A stretch of 64,000 nt of DNA from JABMMZ01 sp964438995 (GTDB lineage Bacteria > Bacteroidota > Bacteroidia > NS11-12g > UBA955). The notes under the pieces were generated by a model that searched no databases, was not told the DNA's origin, and worked only from the letters and a program-made list of their open reading frames with translations. The stretch is taken from contig CAYTMQ010000002.1 of NCBI GenBank assembly GCA_964438995.1, positions 248,001-312,000 of the forward strand. Direction: 5' to 3'. This document shows, in pieces, positions 17,248 through 26,351 of the stretch (positions are counted from its first letter, which is position 1; each line of letters opens with the position of its first letter). Both the position numbers and the translations under genes were made by a program.

Positions 17248-19869
17248 TATCTTTTCTTCAGCATCTGCTTTTTTCTGACGTTCTTTTTCAATGACATCAG
17301 GTTTGGCATTTGCAACAAATTTTTCATTGCTTAATTTAGCATCTACAGATTTCAAAAATCCTTGAAGATATTTTAACTCCTCTTCTACTCTTTTCTTCTC
17401 TGCCTCTTCATCAATTTGCTCTGCAAACGGAACAAACAATTCATCAGTGCCAATTAATGCACTTAAATACTTCTCAGGCTTATTATTGTTGTATGTAAAC
17501 GAAGAGATGTTGCCCAACTTTCCAACTATGTACTCCCAAGGCTTATAGGCTTCTACACTGGCAGTGAATACGATAGCATCGAAAGATTGTTTAGGAGATA
17601 AACCTTTGCTATTGCGCATGTTTCTTACCTCAGAAACGATTTGAAGTGGATTGTCGTTAATCGTATCATAAGACATTCCTGCCTTTGGATATTCAGATAA
17701 AATCATGGCCTTTTCTGGTTTTCCATCGAATAAAATTTGATGCAATTCCTCAGAAATAAATGGCATAAACGGATGCAACAATCTCAACACATTTTCGAAA
17801 TGGGATTTCACTTCGTTTAAAGTAGATTGTGAGATAGGGTCGCCAAAATTCGGCTTCACCATTTCTAAATAACCTGAGCAGAAATCGTCCCAAATCAATT
17901 TGTAAATGCCCATTAAAGCATCGCTCAATCTGTAATCTTTAAAGTCAGCGTGAATCGCATCAACCGCTTTTTGAAATTTCATGGCAAACCATTTGTTTGA
18001 CAAAGCATCACCTGATGTAATGTCAGTTGAAACTTCATCATCGTTTACTACTTGCCAACCAGCTATCAATCTGTAAGCATTCCAAATTTTGTTGCAGAAA
18101 TTACGGCCTTGTTCTATCTGACTTTCATCATACAGAATGTCATTCCCCGCAGGTGAACTCAACAAAATACCCATCCTTACACTATCTGCTCCAAATTTTG
18201 CAATCAAATCAAGAGGGTCTGGACTGTTGCCCAAACTCTTACTCATTTTGCGTCTTAATTTATCTCTGATGATACCGGTGAAGTACACATTGCTGAATGG
18301 CTTTTCTCCATTGAAAGCATATCCCGCCATCACCATACGCGCTACCCAAAAGAAAATAATGTCTGGACCCGTTACCAAATCATTGGTTGGATAATAGTAT
18401 TTGTAGTCTGCATTGTTAGGATCTTTGAATCCATCAAATACAGATATTGGCCATAACCACGAACTGAACCAAGTATCTAATACATCTTCATCTTGAGTCA
18501 ATTCTGAAGCTGTAACCGAAATGGATTTAGCTTGAAATGCCGCTATCGCTTCATCTATGTTTGATGCTACAACAAAATCACCATTTTTATTGTACCACGC
18601 TGGAATTCTATGTCCCCACCAAAGCTGTCTGCTGATGTTCCAGTCTTTGATGTTTTCCATCCAATGTTTGTAGACGTTCTTGAATTTTGATGGATGAAAT
18701 TTCACTTCATCTTCCATCACAGAACTCAACACTTGTGGGTGTCTGTTCATAAATTCTTTCATATCGACAAACCACTGCGTCGAAATGCGTTTCTCAATAA
18801 CTGCATCAGTTCTTTCGCTATGACCAACAGTATTTTTTATTTGTTCGATTTTTTGAATCAAACCAAGTTCTTCTAAATCTTTTGCAATTTGTTTACGGCA
18901 AGCGAATCTATCTAAGCCTACATAAACACCTGCTCTTTCATTAATTTTGCCATCTTCTGTTAATACATCTATTGCTTCAAGATGGTGTTTTTCGCCAATT
19001 CTGTAGTCGTTTTCATCATGAGCAGGCGTAACTTTCAAACACCCTGTACCAAATTCTATATCAATATAATCGTCGGCAATTACAGGCACTTCGCGATTGA
19101 CTATTGGAACAAGAATGGTCTTACCATGTAAGTGTTTGTAACGTTCGTCATCAGGATGCACGCAAATTGCCACGTCGCCCATAATGGTTTCCGGACGAGT
19201 AGTCGCAACGGTCAAACCACCTTCTGTCAACCCAAGAGCAGCAAGGGTTTCTTTAGAATATGGGTAGGTCACATAAAACAACTGAGAATTGTTTTCTTTG
19301 AAAATTACTTCTTCATCACTGAGCGTGGTTTTACCAACAGGATCCCAGTTCACCATTTTAGTACCACGGTAAATCAAGCCATCTTTGTACATGCGGATGA
19401 ACACCTCAGTAACTGCATTACTAAGTTCTTCTTCCATAGTAAAACGTGTGCGTTTCCAGTCGCAGCTTGCACCAAGTTTCTGCAATTGTTGTAAAATGAT
19501 GTCACCGTATTTGTTCTTCCATTCCCATGCATGAGCAAGGAATTCTTCTCTGCTGATATCAGATTTTTTAATACCTTGTTCAGCTAATTTTTTTACAACT
19601 TTAGCTTCAGTAGCAATACTAGCGTGGTCGGTACCTGGCACCCAGCAAGCGTTTTTGCCTTCCATTCTAGCTTTTCTAATCAGAACATCTTGAATGGTAT
19701 TGTTAAGCATATGCCCCATGTGCAACACACCTGTAACGTTAGGTGGCGGAATGACTATGGTATACGGTTCTCTGTGGTCGGGCACCGAATCAAAGTATCC
19801 GTTGTCCATCCAAAACTTGTACCATTTGTCTTCAACTGCTTGGGGATTATAATGCTTATCGAGTTCCAT
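17224..19869 (-). CDS. valS: Valyl-tRNA synthetase
   Basis: 881 residues, full length for the bacterial enzyme. It charges tRNA-Val with valine in the cytoplasm. The class I signatures are present: HMGH at 50-53 within PPPNVTGVLHMGHMLN, and KMSKS at 541-545. The editing (CP1) domain includes TTRPETIMGDVAICVHP and GTGCLKVTPAHDENDY. The WWGHRIPAWY segment and a C-terminal coiled-coil arm (EEAEKKRVEEELKYL) are also typical. The ATG is followed by the common opening DKHYNPQAVEDKWYKFW. It is monocistronic as far as can be seen, with a repeat-rich region upstream. Confidence 0.98.
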   Translation of the reverse strand: MELDKHYNPQAVEDKWYKFWMDNGYFDSVPDHREPYTIVIPPPNVTGVLHMGHMLNNTIQDVLIRKARMEGKNACWVPGTDHASIATEAKVVKKLAEQGIKKSDISREEFLAHAWEWKNKYGDIILQQLQKLGASCDWKRTRFTMEEELSNAVTEVFIRMYKDGLIYRGTKMVNWDPVGKTTLSDEEVIFKENNSQLFYVTYPYSKETLAALGLTEGGLTVATTRPETIMGDVAICVHPDDERYKHLHGKTILVPIVNREVPVIADDYIDIEFGTGCLKVTPAHDENDYRIGEKHHLEAIDVLTEDGKINERAGVYVGLDRFACRKQIAKDLEELGLIQKIEQIKNTVGHSERTDAVIEKRISTQWFVDMKEFMNRHPQVLSSVMEDEVKFHPSKFKNVYKHWMENIKDWNISRQLWWGHRIPAWYNKNGDFVVASNIDEAIAAFQAKSISVTASELTQDEDVLDTWFSSWLWPISVFDGFKDPNNADYKYYYPTNDLVTGPDIIFFWVARMVMAGYAFNGEKPFSNVYFTGIIRDKLRRKMSKSLGNSPDPLDLIAKFGADSVRMGILLSSPAGNDILYDESQIEQGRNFCNKIWNAYRLIAGWQVVNDDEVSTDITSGDALSNKWFAMKFQKAVDAIHADFKDYRLSDALMGIYKLIWDDFCSGYLEMVKPNFGDPISQSTLNEVKSHFENVLRLLHPFMPFISEELHQILFDGKPEKAMILSEYPKAGMSYDTINDNPLQIVSEVRNMRNSKGLSPKQSFDAIVFTASVEAYKPWEYIVGKLGNISSFTYNNNKPEKYLSALIGTDELFVPFAEQIDEEAEKKRVEEELKYLQGFLKSVDAKLSNEKFVANAKPDVIEKERQKKADAEEKIKKLMSGQ

Positions 19870-19922
19870 AAAGTCGCGAAATTACAAAAAATATCCTTCA
19901 ATTTCTAGTTAAAACCAACCTC

Positions 19923-20058
19923 CGACGTTACGACCTCCGGTCGGTAGCCCCCGCCTGAATGAATTCATTCGGGCAGGTGAAGTCTGCGACGAAGGAACCT
20001 CCGACCCAGCATCAGAGTCTCGGGGACTCGACTCGAAACTGGGCAAACGTTGCGACCT
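19923..20058 (-). repeat. Dispersed palindromic intergenic repeat, copy 2 (inverted)
   Basis: The reverse complement of 19923-20007 matches 4171-4256 almost base for base: one base shorter and one substitution. Diverged similarity extends to about 20058. It holds the same GAATGAATTCATTC centre and GC-rich arms. Base composition is very unlike the surrounding AT-rich intergenic DNA. Confidence 0.85.
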
Positions 20059-20066
20059 GTACAATT

Positions 20067-20178
20067 CAACCTTACAAGGTTGTCGAACCTTCCTGAACCA
20101 ACCTTACAAGGTTACCTTCGATGAAAATTTCAACCTTACAAGGTTGTCTACCGGAACAAAACCAACCTTACAAGGTTG
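20067..20178 (+). repeat. Four-unit 32-bp periodic palindrome array
   Basis: The 16-mer CAACCTTACAAGGTTG starts at 20067, 20099, 20131 and 20163, exactly every 32 bases. Unit 2 ends in A instead of G. The three 16-base spacers differ in sequence. Each unit is a perfect inverted repeat of 7 bp around a 2-base centre. The last unit is followed by TTTTTT (20178 onward), so it could also act as a weak terminator. There are no cas genes nearby. Confidence 0.85.
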
Positions 20179-20219
20179 TTTTTTAAATAGTGGTTTTTGA
20201 TGTATGTTTGAACTCAGAA

Positions 20220-21656
20220 ATGAAAGAACAAACTCTTCGATATTTTAAGAACATTAGGTTCTGGATTTTTTTGTTCTTTGTTGTCCGACTCTATGGCATT
20301 TGGTTTCCTCCACTCGAGGTGTCTCATAACTGGAGACAAACAACCGTTACCATGGTTGCTAGAAATTTTTATGAGGATGGGGCCGATCTATTGCACCCAA
20401 AAATTGATATAGCCGGTGAAATGTCTGGTGTTACTGGAATGGAATTTCCGGTCCTCAACTATCTGATTTATCTGCTCTCATGCGTATTTGGTTATGAACA
20501 CTGGTATGGACGTCTCATCAACCTGCTCATCACCTCAATCGGACTGCTTTTCTTTCATAAATTGGTAGAAAAATACTTCAAAAAAGAAATCGCATTTAAC
20601 GCAACCATTATTCTATTGTTTTCTATTTGGTATACCTATTCGAGGAAGATTATGCCAGACACTTTCTCAATGTCATTTACAATTGCCGCATTGTATTATT
20701 GCACCAATTACCTTGAAAACAAAAAACCAACTCAATTACTTTTGGCTTTTGTGTGCACTGCCATTGGCACCCTTGCAAAACTTCCTGCAGCTTACATTTT
20801 AATTTTACTGCTCATACCTTACTTCAATTCAGCCATTTCTTTGCAGAGAAAAGTTGTGCTAGCAATTTGCTTGATTGGCAGCATCGTGTTTCCTGCTTGG
20901 TATTATTTCAAATGGGTACCTTATCTAGAAACAACATACGGCTTTCACCATTTCTTTATGGGCAAATCGATGACCCAAGGGGCATTAGAACTTTGGCAAC
21001 ATTTACCTGAAACCTTAAGCCGTTTTTATGACACTGCACTCAAGTTTGTTGGTTTTGCATGCTTTGTATTTGGTGTTTACAAATCCATTAAACTTAAAAA
21101 CACATTACTACTTGCTGTGGTTTCCATTGGCTTTGTAGGATTTTTACCCATCATGCTTAAAGGTGGATTTACTTTCTACCACCATTCATATTACATCATA
21201 CCATTTGTTCCTATTATGGCTTTGATGAGTGCTTATGGAGTGGAACAAATTCCAAACAAAAAATTTGCAACCATTGTATTGATAGCCATTGGCGTTGAAG
21301 GATTTTTCAATCACATCGACGATTTTAGAATCAAACCAGAAAACCAAGCCATCACCAAACTTGAAAACGTCATGGACAGCATCAGTCAACCCAAAGACTT
21401 AGTCGCCATAAATAGTGGAGCCTTCCCTACCCCAATGTACTTTGCACATAGACGAGGATGGGTGGCGTTTAATGGTCAATTACTTACACCTAAATTTACA
21501 GATTCTATTAGTCAACTAGGTTTACGACACATCATCATCCTTAAACGTACATTTGGCGATAACATGACACCTCCTGACAGCGCAATTACTTGGAAAAAAC
21601 GCTATAGCTCAGAAGATTTTGATGTGTATTCGAATAATTTATTTTTCGAGAAATAG
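20220..21656 (+). CDS. GT39/ArnT-like membrane glycosyltransferase
   Basis: 478 residues from the ATG at 20220. The frame opens 30 bases earlier at a GTG without support. It is an integral membrane protein with many hydrophobic helices. The N-terminal loop HNWRQTTVTMVARNFYEDG is the acceptor/metal motif seen in bacterial polyprenyl-phosphate sugar transferases of the PMT/ArnT superfamily, and the SRKIMPDTFSM segment follows. Such enzymes use a lipid-linked sugar on the periplasmic side to modify lipid A, glycans or proteins. The donor and acceptor here are unknown. The 3' end overlaps the convergent helicase gene by 18 bases. Confidence 0.8.
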   Translation: MKEQTLRYFKNIRFWIFLFFVVRLYGIWFPPLEVSHNWRQTTVTMVARNFYEDGADLLHPKIDIAGEMSGVTGMEFPVLNYLIYLLSCVFGYEHWYGRLINLLITSIGLLFFHKLVEKYFKKEIAFNATIILLFSIWYTYSRKIMPDTFSMSFTIAALYYCTNYLENKKPTQLLLAFVCTAIGTLAKLPAAYILILLLIPYFNSAISLQRKVVLAICLIGSIVFPAWYYFKWVPYLETTYGFHHFFMGKSMTQGALELWQHLPETLSRFYDTALKFVGFACFVFGVYKSIKLKNTLLLAVVSIGFVGFLPIMLKGGFTFYHHSYYIIPFVPIMALMSAYGVEQIPNKKFATIVLIAIGVEGFFNHIDDFRIKPENQAITKLENVMDSISQPKDLVAINSGAFPTPMYFAHRRGWVAFNGQLLTPKFTDSISQLGLRHIIILKRTFGDNMTPPDSAITWKKRYSSEDFDVYSNNLFFEK

Positions 21657-23432
21657 AACTGCACAGCGCAATTCATCATAGTCGTATTTGGCTTCTAGTA
21701 TTTCATGAATTGGCGTCAGCAACAACCGTCCTTGTTCGTTTCTGGCTTTTTCACCAAGATTTTCTATTGCAACTTCAACAGATTTCAACGTTTCATCAGG
21801 AGGTTTGATGCTAGTCAAATCCAATTCCACACCTTGATTGACCAACTTTTGAATGTGAGACATTACAGTTCCAACCGAAATGTTTCTCTGATTGGCTATG
21901 CTTGTCAAACTCAATCCTTGATTGACCAATTCTGCTGTCAGCTCATACGTTGAAGGTTTCTTTACTTTAGCGCTAACAGTAGATTCTTTATCAGATTTCT
22001 TAGTCTTTTTGGGTTTGGATTTTTTCTCAAAAGCCAAATCTTCGTTTTCGGCCATTCTAGCCATAATAGCGCGTTTTTTGGCACTTCTTTTGGCTTCAAT
22101 TTTAGACACTGAAGCTTGACAAACTTGCTTAAACAATTCAGCAAATTTCTCCAATTCTTCATCGTACCATTTAGCATCTGCCTCAGTAGACAACTCTTTA
22201 AATCGCCTATCAGCCTTCAATACCAGCGGATCTATTTGTAATGCCATTTGATTGAATCCAGTTAAAAACAAACTTTCAATGTCTTTCAATCTACTCAATG
22301 CCACATAACCCTGACCTCTTTCAAACGTTTTACTTAAATCTACTTCAGCAGCATCCAATGTCATACCTTGACTTTTGTGAACAGTTATGGCCCAAGCCAA
22401 ACGCAAAGGGACTTGAGTATAACTCGCTAAAGTAACTCCAGCCTCATCAATTATCGACCATACTTCTGGCTCGGCAGTAATCGTGTTTCCATTCAATATT
22501 TTAACCATTGGATAGCCGTCATCTTCAGTAAAATCAACTACTTCTCCAAGAGTTCCATTCATGTACCCTTTTTCGTAATTGTTTTTAATAAACATGACCT
22601 TTGTTCCGATTTTCAATTCAAGTAACACATCGGTCAACACAGACTTGGCCAACATATCCCGCAATTTTTCATTTCCTTTTAACTCAGCTTGAAACACCTT
22701 TGATTTGGTAAACAATTGTGTCAATCTCTCAGTATTGATTCTATCGACATCAATGTTATGGGTATACAATCTGGTTATAAAATCCGTTTTAGGAGCATTG
22801 TTTTTTAATGCAAAAGTTAGCGTATCTAATGTGCTTTGAGAAGTCTGACCAGAACGAATGTCATTGAGAATTTTATTCAAAGAATTATCCGATTGACGGT
22901 GTTGTTCGTCAATATAACAGACAATAGGAGCGGCTTCTAACCATGCCATGCTCATGAAAGCGAACTTGTCTTTGTTTTCTTCAGTTTGTCTACCAACAGG
23001 AGGTAATTGAAAAAAATCGCCGCAAAACACAACTTGAATACCACCAAAAGGCAATGCCGTGTTTTTGACGTATTTTAACACCATGTTAACCATTTCCAAT
23101 TGTTGTTTGTGCAACATTGAAATTTCATCAATGATCAAAACTTGAACAGTGTCAATTTTGTCGGTAATGTATTTTTTGTTTTTAATGTCTATTAGATCTG
23201 CGGGAGAAAGTGTGTCTTTAACACCAATTCCAGCCCAAGAGTGAATGGTCATACCATTCATGTGGGTTGCAGCTATACCTGTTGATGCCGTAATGGCTAC
23301 TGGTATTTTATTGTCTTTAAGATAACCGATGTACTGATTGAGTACGTATGTCTTGCCTGCTCCCGCAGATCCGGTAAGAAAAACATTCTTACCGGATTTG
23401 AGGATAGCAATAGCCTTGCTCTGCTTCATCAT
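21639..23432 (-). CDS. Pif1/RecD2-like AAA helicase with C-terminal helix-turn-helix
   Basis: 597 residues from the ATG at 23432 (a TTG lies 6 bases upstream). The superfamily 1B helicase motifs are clear: Walker A GSAGAGKT near residue 21-28, Walker B LIIDEISMLHK, an FCGDFFQLPPVG motif III-like segment, and a C-terminal AITVHKSQGMTLDAAEVDL with YVALSRL, as in Pif1. After a lysine-rich linker (SKPKKTKKSDK) comes a domain of about 90 residues (TAELVNQGLSLTSIANQRNI and following) resembling the HTH_40 domain found at RecQ C-termini. It probably unwinds DNA in replication or repair. The start is 14 bases after the stop of the NHL protein gene. Confidence 0.88.
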   Translation of the reverse strand: MMKQSKAIAILKSGKNVFLTGSAGAGKTYVLNQYIGYLKDNKIPVAITASTGIAATHMNGMTIHSWAGIGVKDTLSPADLIDIKNKKYITDKIDTVQVLIIDEISMLHKQQLEMVNMVLKYVKNTALPFGGIQVVFCGDFFQLPPVGRQTEENKDKFAFMSMAWLEAAPIVCYIDEQHRQSDNSLNKILNDIRSGQTSQSTLDTLTFALKNNAPKTDFITRLYTHNIDVDRINTERLTQLFTKSKVFQAELKGNEKLRDMLAKSVLTDVLLELKIGTKVMFIKNNYEKGYMNGTLGEVVDFTEDDGYPMVKILNGNTITAEPEVWSIIDEAGVTLASYTQVPLRLAWAITVHKSQGMTLDAAEVDLSKTFERGQGYVALSRLKDIESLFLTGFNQMALQIDPLVLKADRRFKELSTEADAKWYDEELEKFAELFKQVCQASVSKIEAKRSAKKRAIMARMAENEDLAFEKKSKPKKTKKSDKESTVSAKVKKPSTYELTAELVNQGLSLTSIANQRNISVGTVMSHIQKLVNQGVELDLTSIKPPDETLKSVEVAIENLGEKARNEQGRLLLTPIHEILEAKYDYDELRCAVLFLEK

Positions 23433-23446
23433 AATCAACCATAAAA

Positions 23447-25291
23447 TTAATGATTAACTATCAATCTTGCAGAATATTTTTCTCCGTTAATATTTAATAC
23501 CAGTGTGTATGTGCCGCTCATTAAGTCCTCGATGTTTAATTCTGTTTGATCAGAATCTGTATCAACCGACTTCAATTGTCTGCCGAACACATCAAAAATT
23601 TCAACTTTTGAAGCACCTTTAGTGTCTACTATAACACTTGAAGAAGTGGCAGGGTTTGGATAAACGTTTATCAATTTTGTAGCCTTTACGCGCGCAATTG
23701 ACGAACCATTTACTTTGATATAATCTATTTTCTTTAACTGATTTGAACCTTCTGTATTGCTAGCAATTAATGTCACAGTGAAGTTATCTCCATTGGTGAA
23801 TTTGATGTTAGGAATTTTAGAAGTTGAATCAGTGCCATTCACGAAAATATAATTGGCTGGAGTAATTCTCCACTTCCAAGATGTAGGCGTATTTGTGGAT
23901 AAATCTATTAGACTTATAACCTCATCTACGATAGGATTTGTCTTGCTGGCAATAAATTCAACTACAGGAGGAGCTGTTACACTGCTTATAGAGATGTAAT
24001 TGCTCTTTAGCAAAGAATCTGCTCCTGAAGCATTTGACACATACAATTTAACACTGTAAGTTCCTGTTTGATTAAATGACAAATATAAAACACTGTCATT
24101 TACATCTGTGTTGTTTAATAATGTATAATTACTAGGTGTGATAGACCATTTAAATACTTCTGGTTTATTGGTAGAAGTACTCGTTAAAATGATGGTTTGT
24201 CCTTTGGTTGCAGCAGTTGTTGAAGTAGTAAAACTACATACTGGTCTAGCATTAGGAGCGATGCTTCTCACTACATTATTACCCATATCTACCACGTATA
24301 ACATGTTGTGTTTTGGGTGATAAACAATATCTGAAATATCTTCAAATCTAGCTGCAGTTCCGTCTGCATCTACGTAACCTTGTTGAGAATTGCTTCCAAC
24401 AAAAATGCTTAACACATTGTTTTCATAGCGTTTTACACAAAGAGCTTCAGCAATGTAATAAGCGCCATTCATTTTGCAAATGTCTTTTGGTCCGAACAAA
24501 CCAGACGTAATCATATCCGTAACAGAATTGTTACTCAAATCAATTTTTCTGATAGCAGAATTACCATAATCGGCAACCAATAAATAATTACCATCGACGA
24601 ATACATTAAAGGGAGCAGAGAATTTTGCTGTAGCACCAGAACCATTGACGTGTCCAGACGAACCAGGTACACCAGCAATAGTAGTAACAGAACCACCAGA
24701 AATTTTTCTGATACAGTGATTGGCTCTATCGGCAACATATACATCGCCATTAGCGGCAACTGCAATACCTTTAGGACCATTGAATTTAGCAGAAGCGTTA
24801 GCGCCATCAAGGAAAGCTCCGTTCAACAATTTAACACCTGCAAAAGTGGTAACAATTTGTTGGGTAGCGGTATTGATGAATCTTTCAACTTTTCTAATTT
24901 GGTTGTTGTCTAAGTCAGCCACCATCAATTCGTTTGTATTTGGGTTGATGGCCAAACCAGCAGGGCGAGAAAATCTTGCTTGAGAACCAGCAAAATCTTT
25001 GCTATCAGCAGCGCCACCATCAGTTGGGTCTAGGATATAACCTGCTGCAAGATAGGCTGTGTTACCACTGATCCAGAAAATATTGTGTTCGTTAGACACA
25101 TAAATTCTACCAGCGGTATCAACTTCGATACCCATAGGTGCAGAGAAAAGAACCGAGTCTTTTTTATTGTTTCTGAACCCTGTGTAACTGCCAGTGCCGA
25201 CGTACTTCATACCGGCATAGGTCTTCACAGTCTGCGCCCACACACCTGCGCACAGACTTAGTGTGAAAATACTAAGTAATATATATCTCAT
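23447..25291 (-). CDS. Secreted NHL-repeat/PKD protein with T9SS sorting tail
   Basis: 614 residues from the ATG at 25291, which directly gives a signal peptide (MRYILLSIFTLSLCAGVWAQ). A TTG 18 bases upstream is in frame but unnecessary. Residues of about 20-340 are NHL-type beta-propeller repeats (GIAVAANGDVYVADRANHCI, then IRKI, and similar). Two PKD-like domains follow (FKWSITPSNY and WKWRITPANY), then a type A T9SS tail (NVYPNPATSSS, VEIFDVFGRQL, MSGTYTLVLNING). It should be an outer-surface or released protein. It sits between purC and the helicase with 20- and 14-base gaps, so the three may share a transcript. Confidence 0.88.
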   Translation of the reverse strand: MRYILLSIFTLSLCAGVWAQTVKTYAGMKYVGTGSYTGFRNNKKDSVLFSAPMGIEVDTAGRIYVSNEHNIFWISGNTAYLAAGYILDPTDGGAADSKDFAGSQARFSRPAGLAINPNTNELMVADLDNNQIRKVERFINTATQQIVTTFAGVKLLNGAFLDGANASAKFNGPKGIAVAANGDVYVADRANHCIRKISGGSVTTIAGVPGSSGHVNGSGATAKFSAPFNVFVDGNYLLVADYGNSAIRKIDLSNNSVTDMITSGLFGPKDICKMNGAYYIAEALCVKRYENNVLSIFVGSNSQQGYVDADGTAARFEDISDIVYHPKHNMLYVVDMGNNVVRSIAPNARPVCSFTTSTTAATKGQTIILTSTSTNKPEVFKWSITPSNYTLLNNTDVNDSVLYLSFNQTGTYSVKLYVSNASGADSLLKSNYISISSVTAPPVVEFIASKTNPIVDEVISLIDLSTNTPTSWKWRITPANYIFVNGTDSTSKIPNIKFTNGDNFTVTLIASNTEGSNQLKKIDYIKVNGSSIARVKATKLINVYPNPATSSSVIVDTKGASKVEIFDVFGRQLKSVDTDSDQTELNIEDLMSGTYTLVLNINGEKYSARLIVNH

Positions 25292-25311
25292 TTTGTTAAA
25301 AAGTGTCAATT

Positions 25312-26283
25312 CTAAAGGCTAGAGATGCTGTTGTTGATGTTGTTTTCTATAACGTCTAATACATCAGCATAATCTCTACCAACAAACTTATTACCGGTCA
25401 TAGCTTCATACAATTCTGTATATCTATCTGTAACACTAGCAACAAAATTGTCTGTCATTTCAGGTATTAATTGGCCTTCCAAACCCTGAAAACCATTTTC
25501 CATTAACCATTCTCTTACGAATTCTTTAGATAATTGCTTTTGAGGTTTACCAGCTTTTTGCAATTTTTCGTATGAGTCTAAATAGAAGAATCTGCTTGAA
25601 TCAGGCGTATGCACTTCATCAATCAGAGTCAATTTTTTATCGTGTAATCCAAATTCGTATTTGGTATCCACTAAGATCAAGCCTCTTTCTTCTGCCATTT
25701 TACTACCTCTTTCAAACAATTTGAAGGCAGCCTCCACCATATGATCTAAAACCTTTTTAGAACATATCTTTCTTGTAACGATATCTTCTAAACTAATATC
25801 TTCATCGTGTCCTTCAGAACTTTTGGTAGCAGGAGTAATGATGGGGGTTGGAAATTTGTCGTTCTCTTTTAAACCATCTGGCATTCTTACACCACATATC
25901 ATGCGCTCCCCTGTTTTGTACACTCTCCAAGCATGACCACACAAATAGCCTCTTACAACGATTTCGATAGGAATCGCTTCGCATCTAATACCTAATGTAG
26001 CATTTGGATCTGGAACTGAAATTTTCCAGTTTGGTAAAATGTCTTTTGTAGCATCTAAGAAGAATGCTGCTATTTGAGTTAAAACTTCTCCTTTGTGTGG
26101 AATTGCTCTAGGTAATACGTGATCAAATGCTGAAATTCTATCACAAGCCACCATCACAATATGATCATTTTTTATTGTGTAAACGTCTCTCACTTTCCCT
26201 CTATAAAAATTTGTCTGATCTTTAAAGAAGTAATTAGTCGCCATCAAACCTTTTTCTACTTTCGCCGTCATTGATTGATTCAT
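25312..26283 (-). CDS. purC: Phosphoribosylaminoimidazole-succinocarboxamide synthase
   Basis: 323 residues, SAICAR synthetase of purine biosynthesis: ATP-dependent joining of aspartate to CAIR. Diagnostic segments are FYRGKVRDVYTI, ACDRISAFDHVLPRAIPHKG, IPIEIVVRGYLCGHAW and LVDTKYEFGLHD, followed by DEVHTPDSSRFFY. I chose the ATG at 26283. The frame opens at 26331, but a good promoter (TTG-18-TATTTTTG) lies between the two, which the longer form would have to translate through. The length matches the long SAICAR synthetase form. Confidence 0.96.
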   Translation of the reverse strand: MNQSMTAKVEKGLMATNYFFKDQTNFYRGKVRDVYTIKNDHIVMVACDRISAFDHVLPRAIPHKGEVLTQIAAFFLDATKDILPNWKISVPDPNATLGIRCEAIPIEIVVRGYLCGHAWRVYKTGERMICGVRMPDGLKENDKFPTPIITPATKSSEGHDEDISLEDIVTRKICSKKVLDHMVEAAFKLFERGSKMAEERGLILVDTKYEFGLHDKKLTLIDEVHTPDSSRFFYLDSYEKLQKAGKPQKQLSKEFVREWLMENGFQGLEGQLIPEMTDNFVASVTDRYTELYEAMTGNKFVGRDYADVLDVIENNINNSISSL

Positions 26284-26302
26284 TTTTAAATTTAATAATA
26301 GA

Positions 26303-26331
26303 CAAAAATACAATTCTTTCGTTTCATACAA
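26303..26331 (-). promoter_or_regulatory. purC promoter (TTG - 18 bp - TATTTTTG)
   Basis: On the minus strand a TTG (26331-26329) is followed after 18 bases by TATTTTTG (26310-26303), an exact Bacteroidota -33/-7 pair. It lies 20 bases before the purC ATG and decides the start choice. Confidence 0.75.
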
Positions 26332-26351
26332 ACGATTTTTTTCAAAAGTGT

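Larger units (their letters stand above)
19870..20219 (+). other. Repeat-filled intergenic region between valS and a glycosyltransferase
   Basis: 350 bases with no gene. It contains the inverted second copy of the dispersed palindromic repeat (about 19923-20058) and then a regular array of four 16-bp palindromes (20067-20178). Both gene neighbours point away from it, so valS and the glycosyltransferase must take their promoters from or near these repeats. Confidence 0.8.

Noticed and set aside
20067..20178. CRISPR array
   Set aside because: The repeats are only 16 bases, the spacers are 16 bases, there are only four units and no cas genes are present. The units are nearly perfect palindromes, unlike typical CRISPR repeats.
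24535..24983. Several small frames inside the NHL protein
   Set aside because: They are repeat-driven shadow frames created by the periodic NHL coding sequence.
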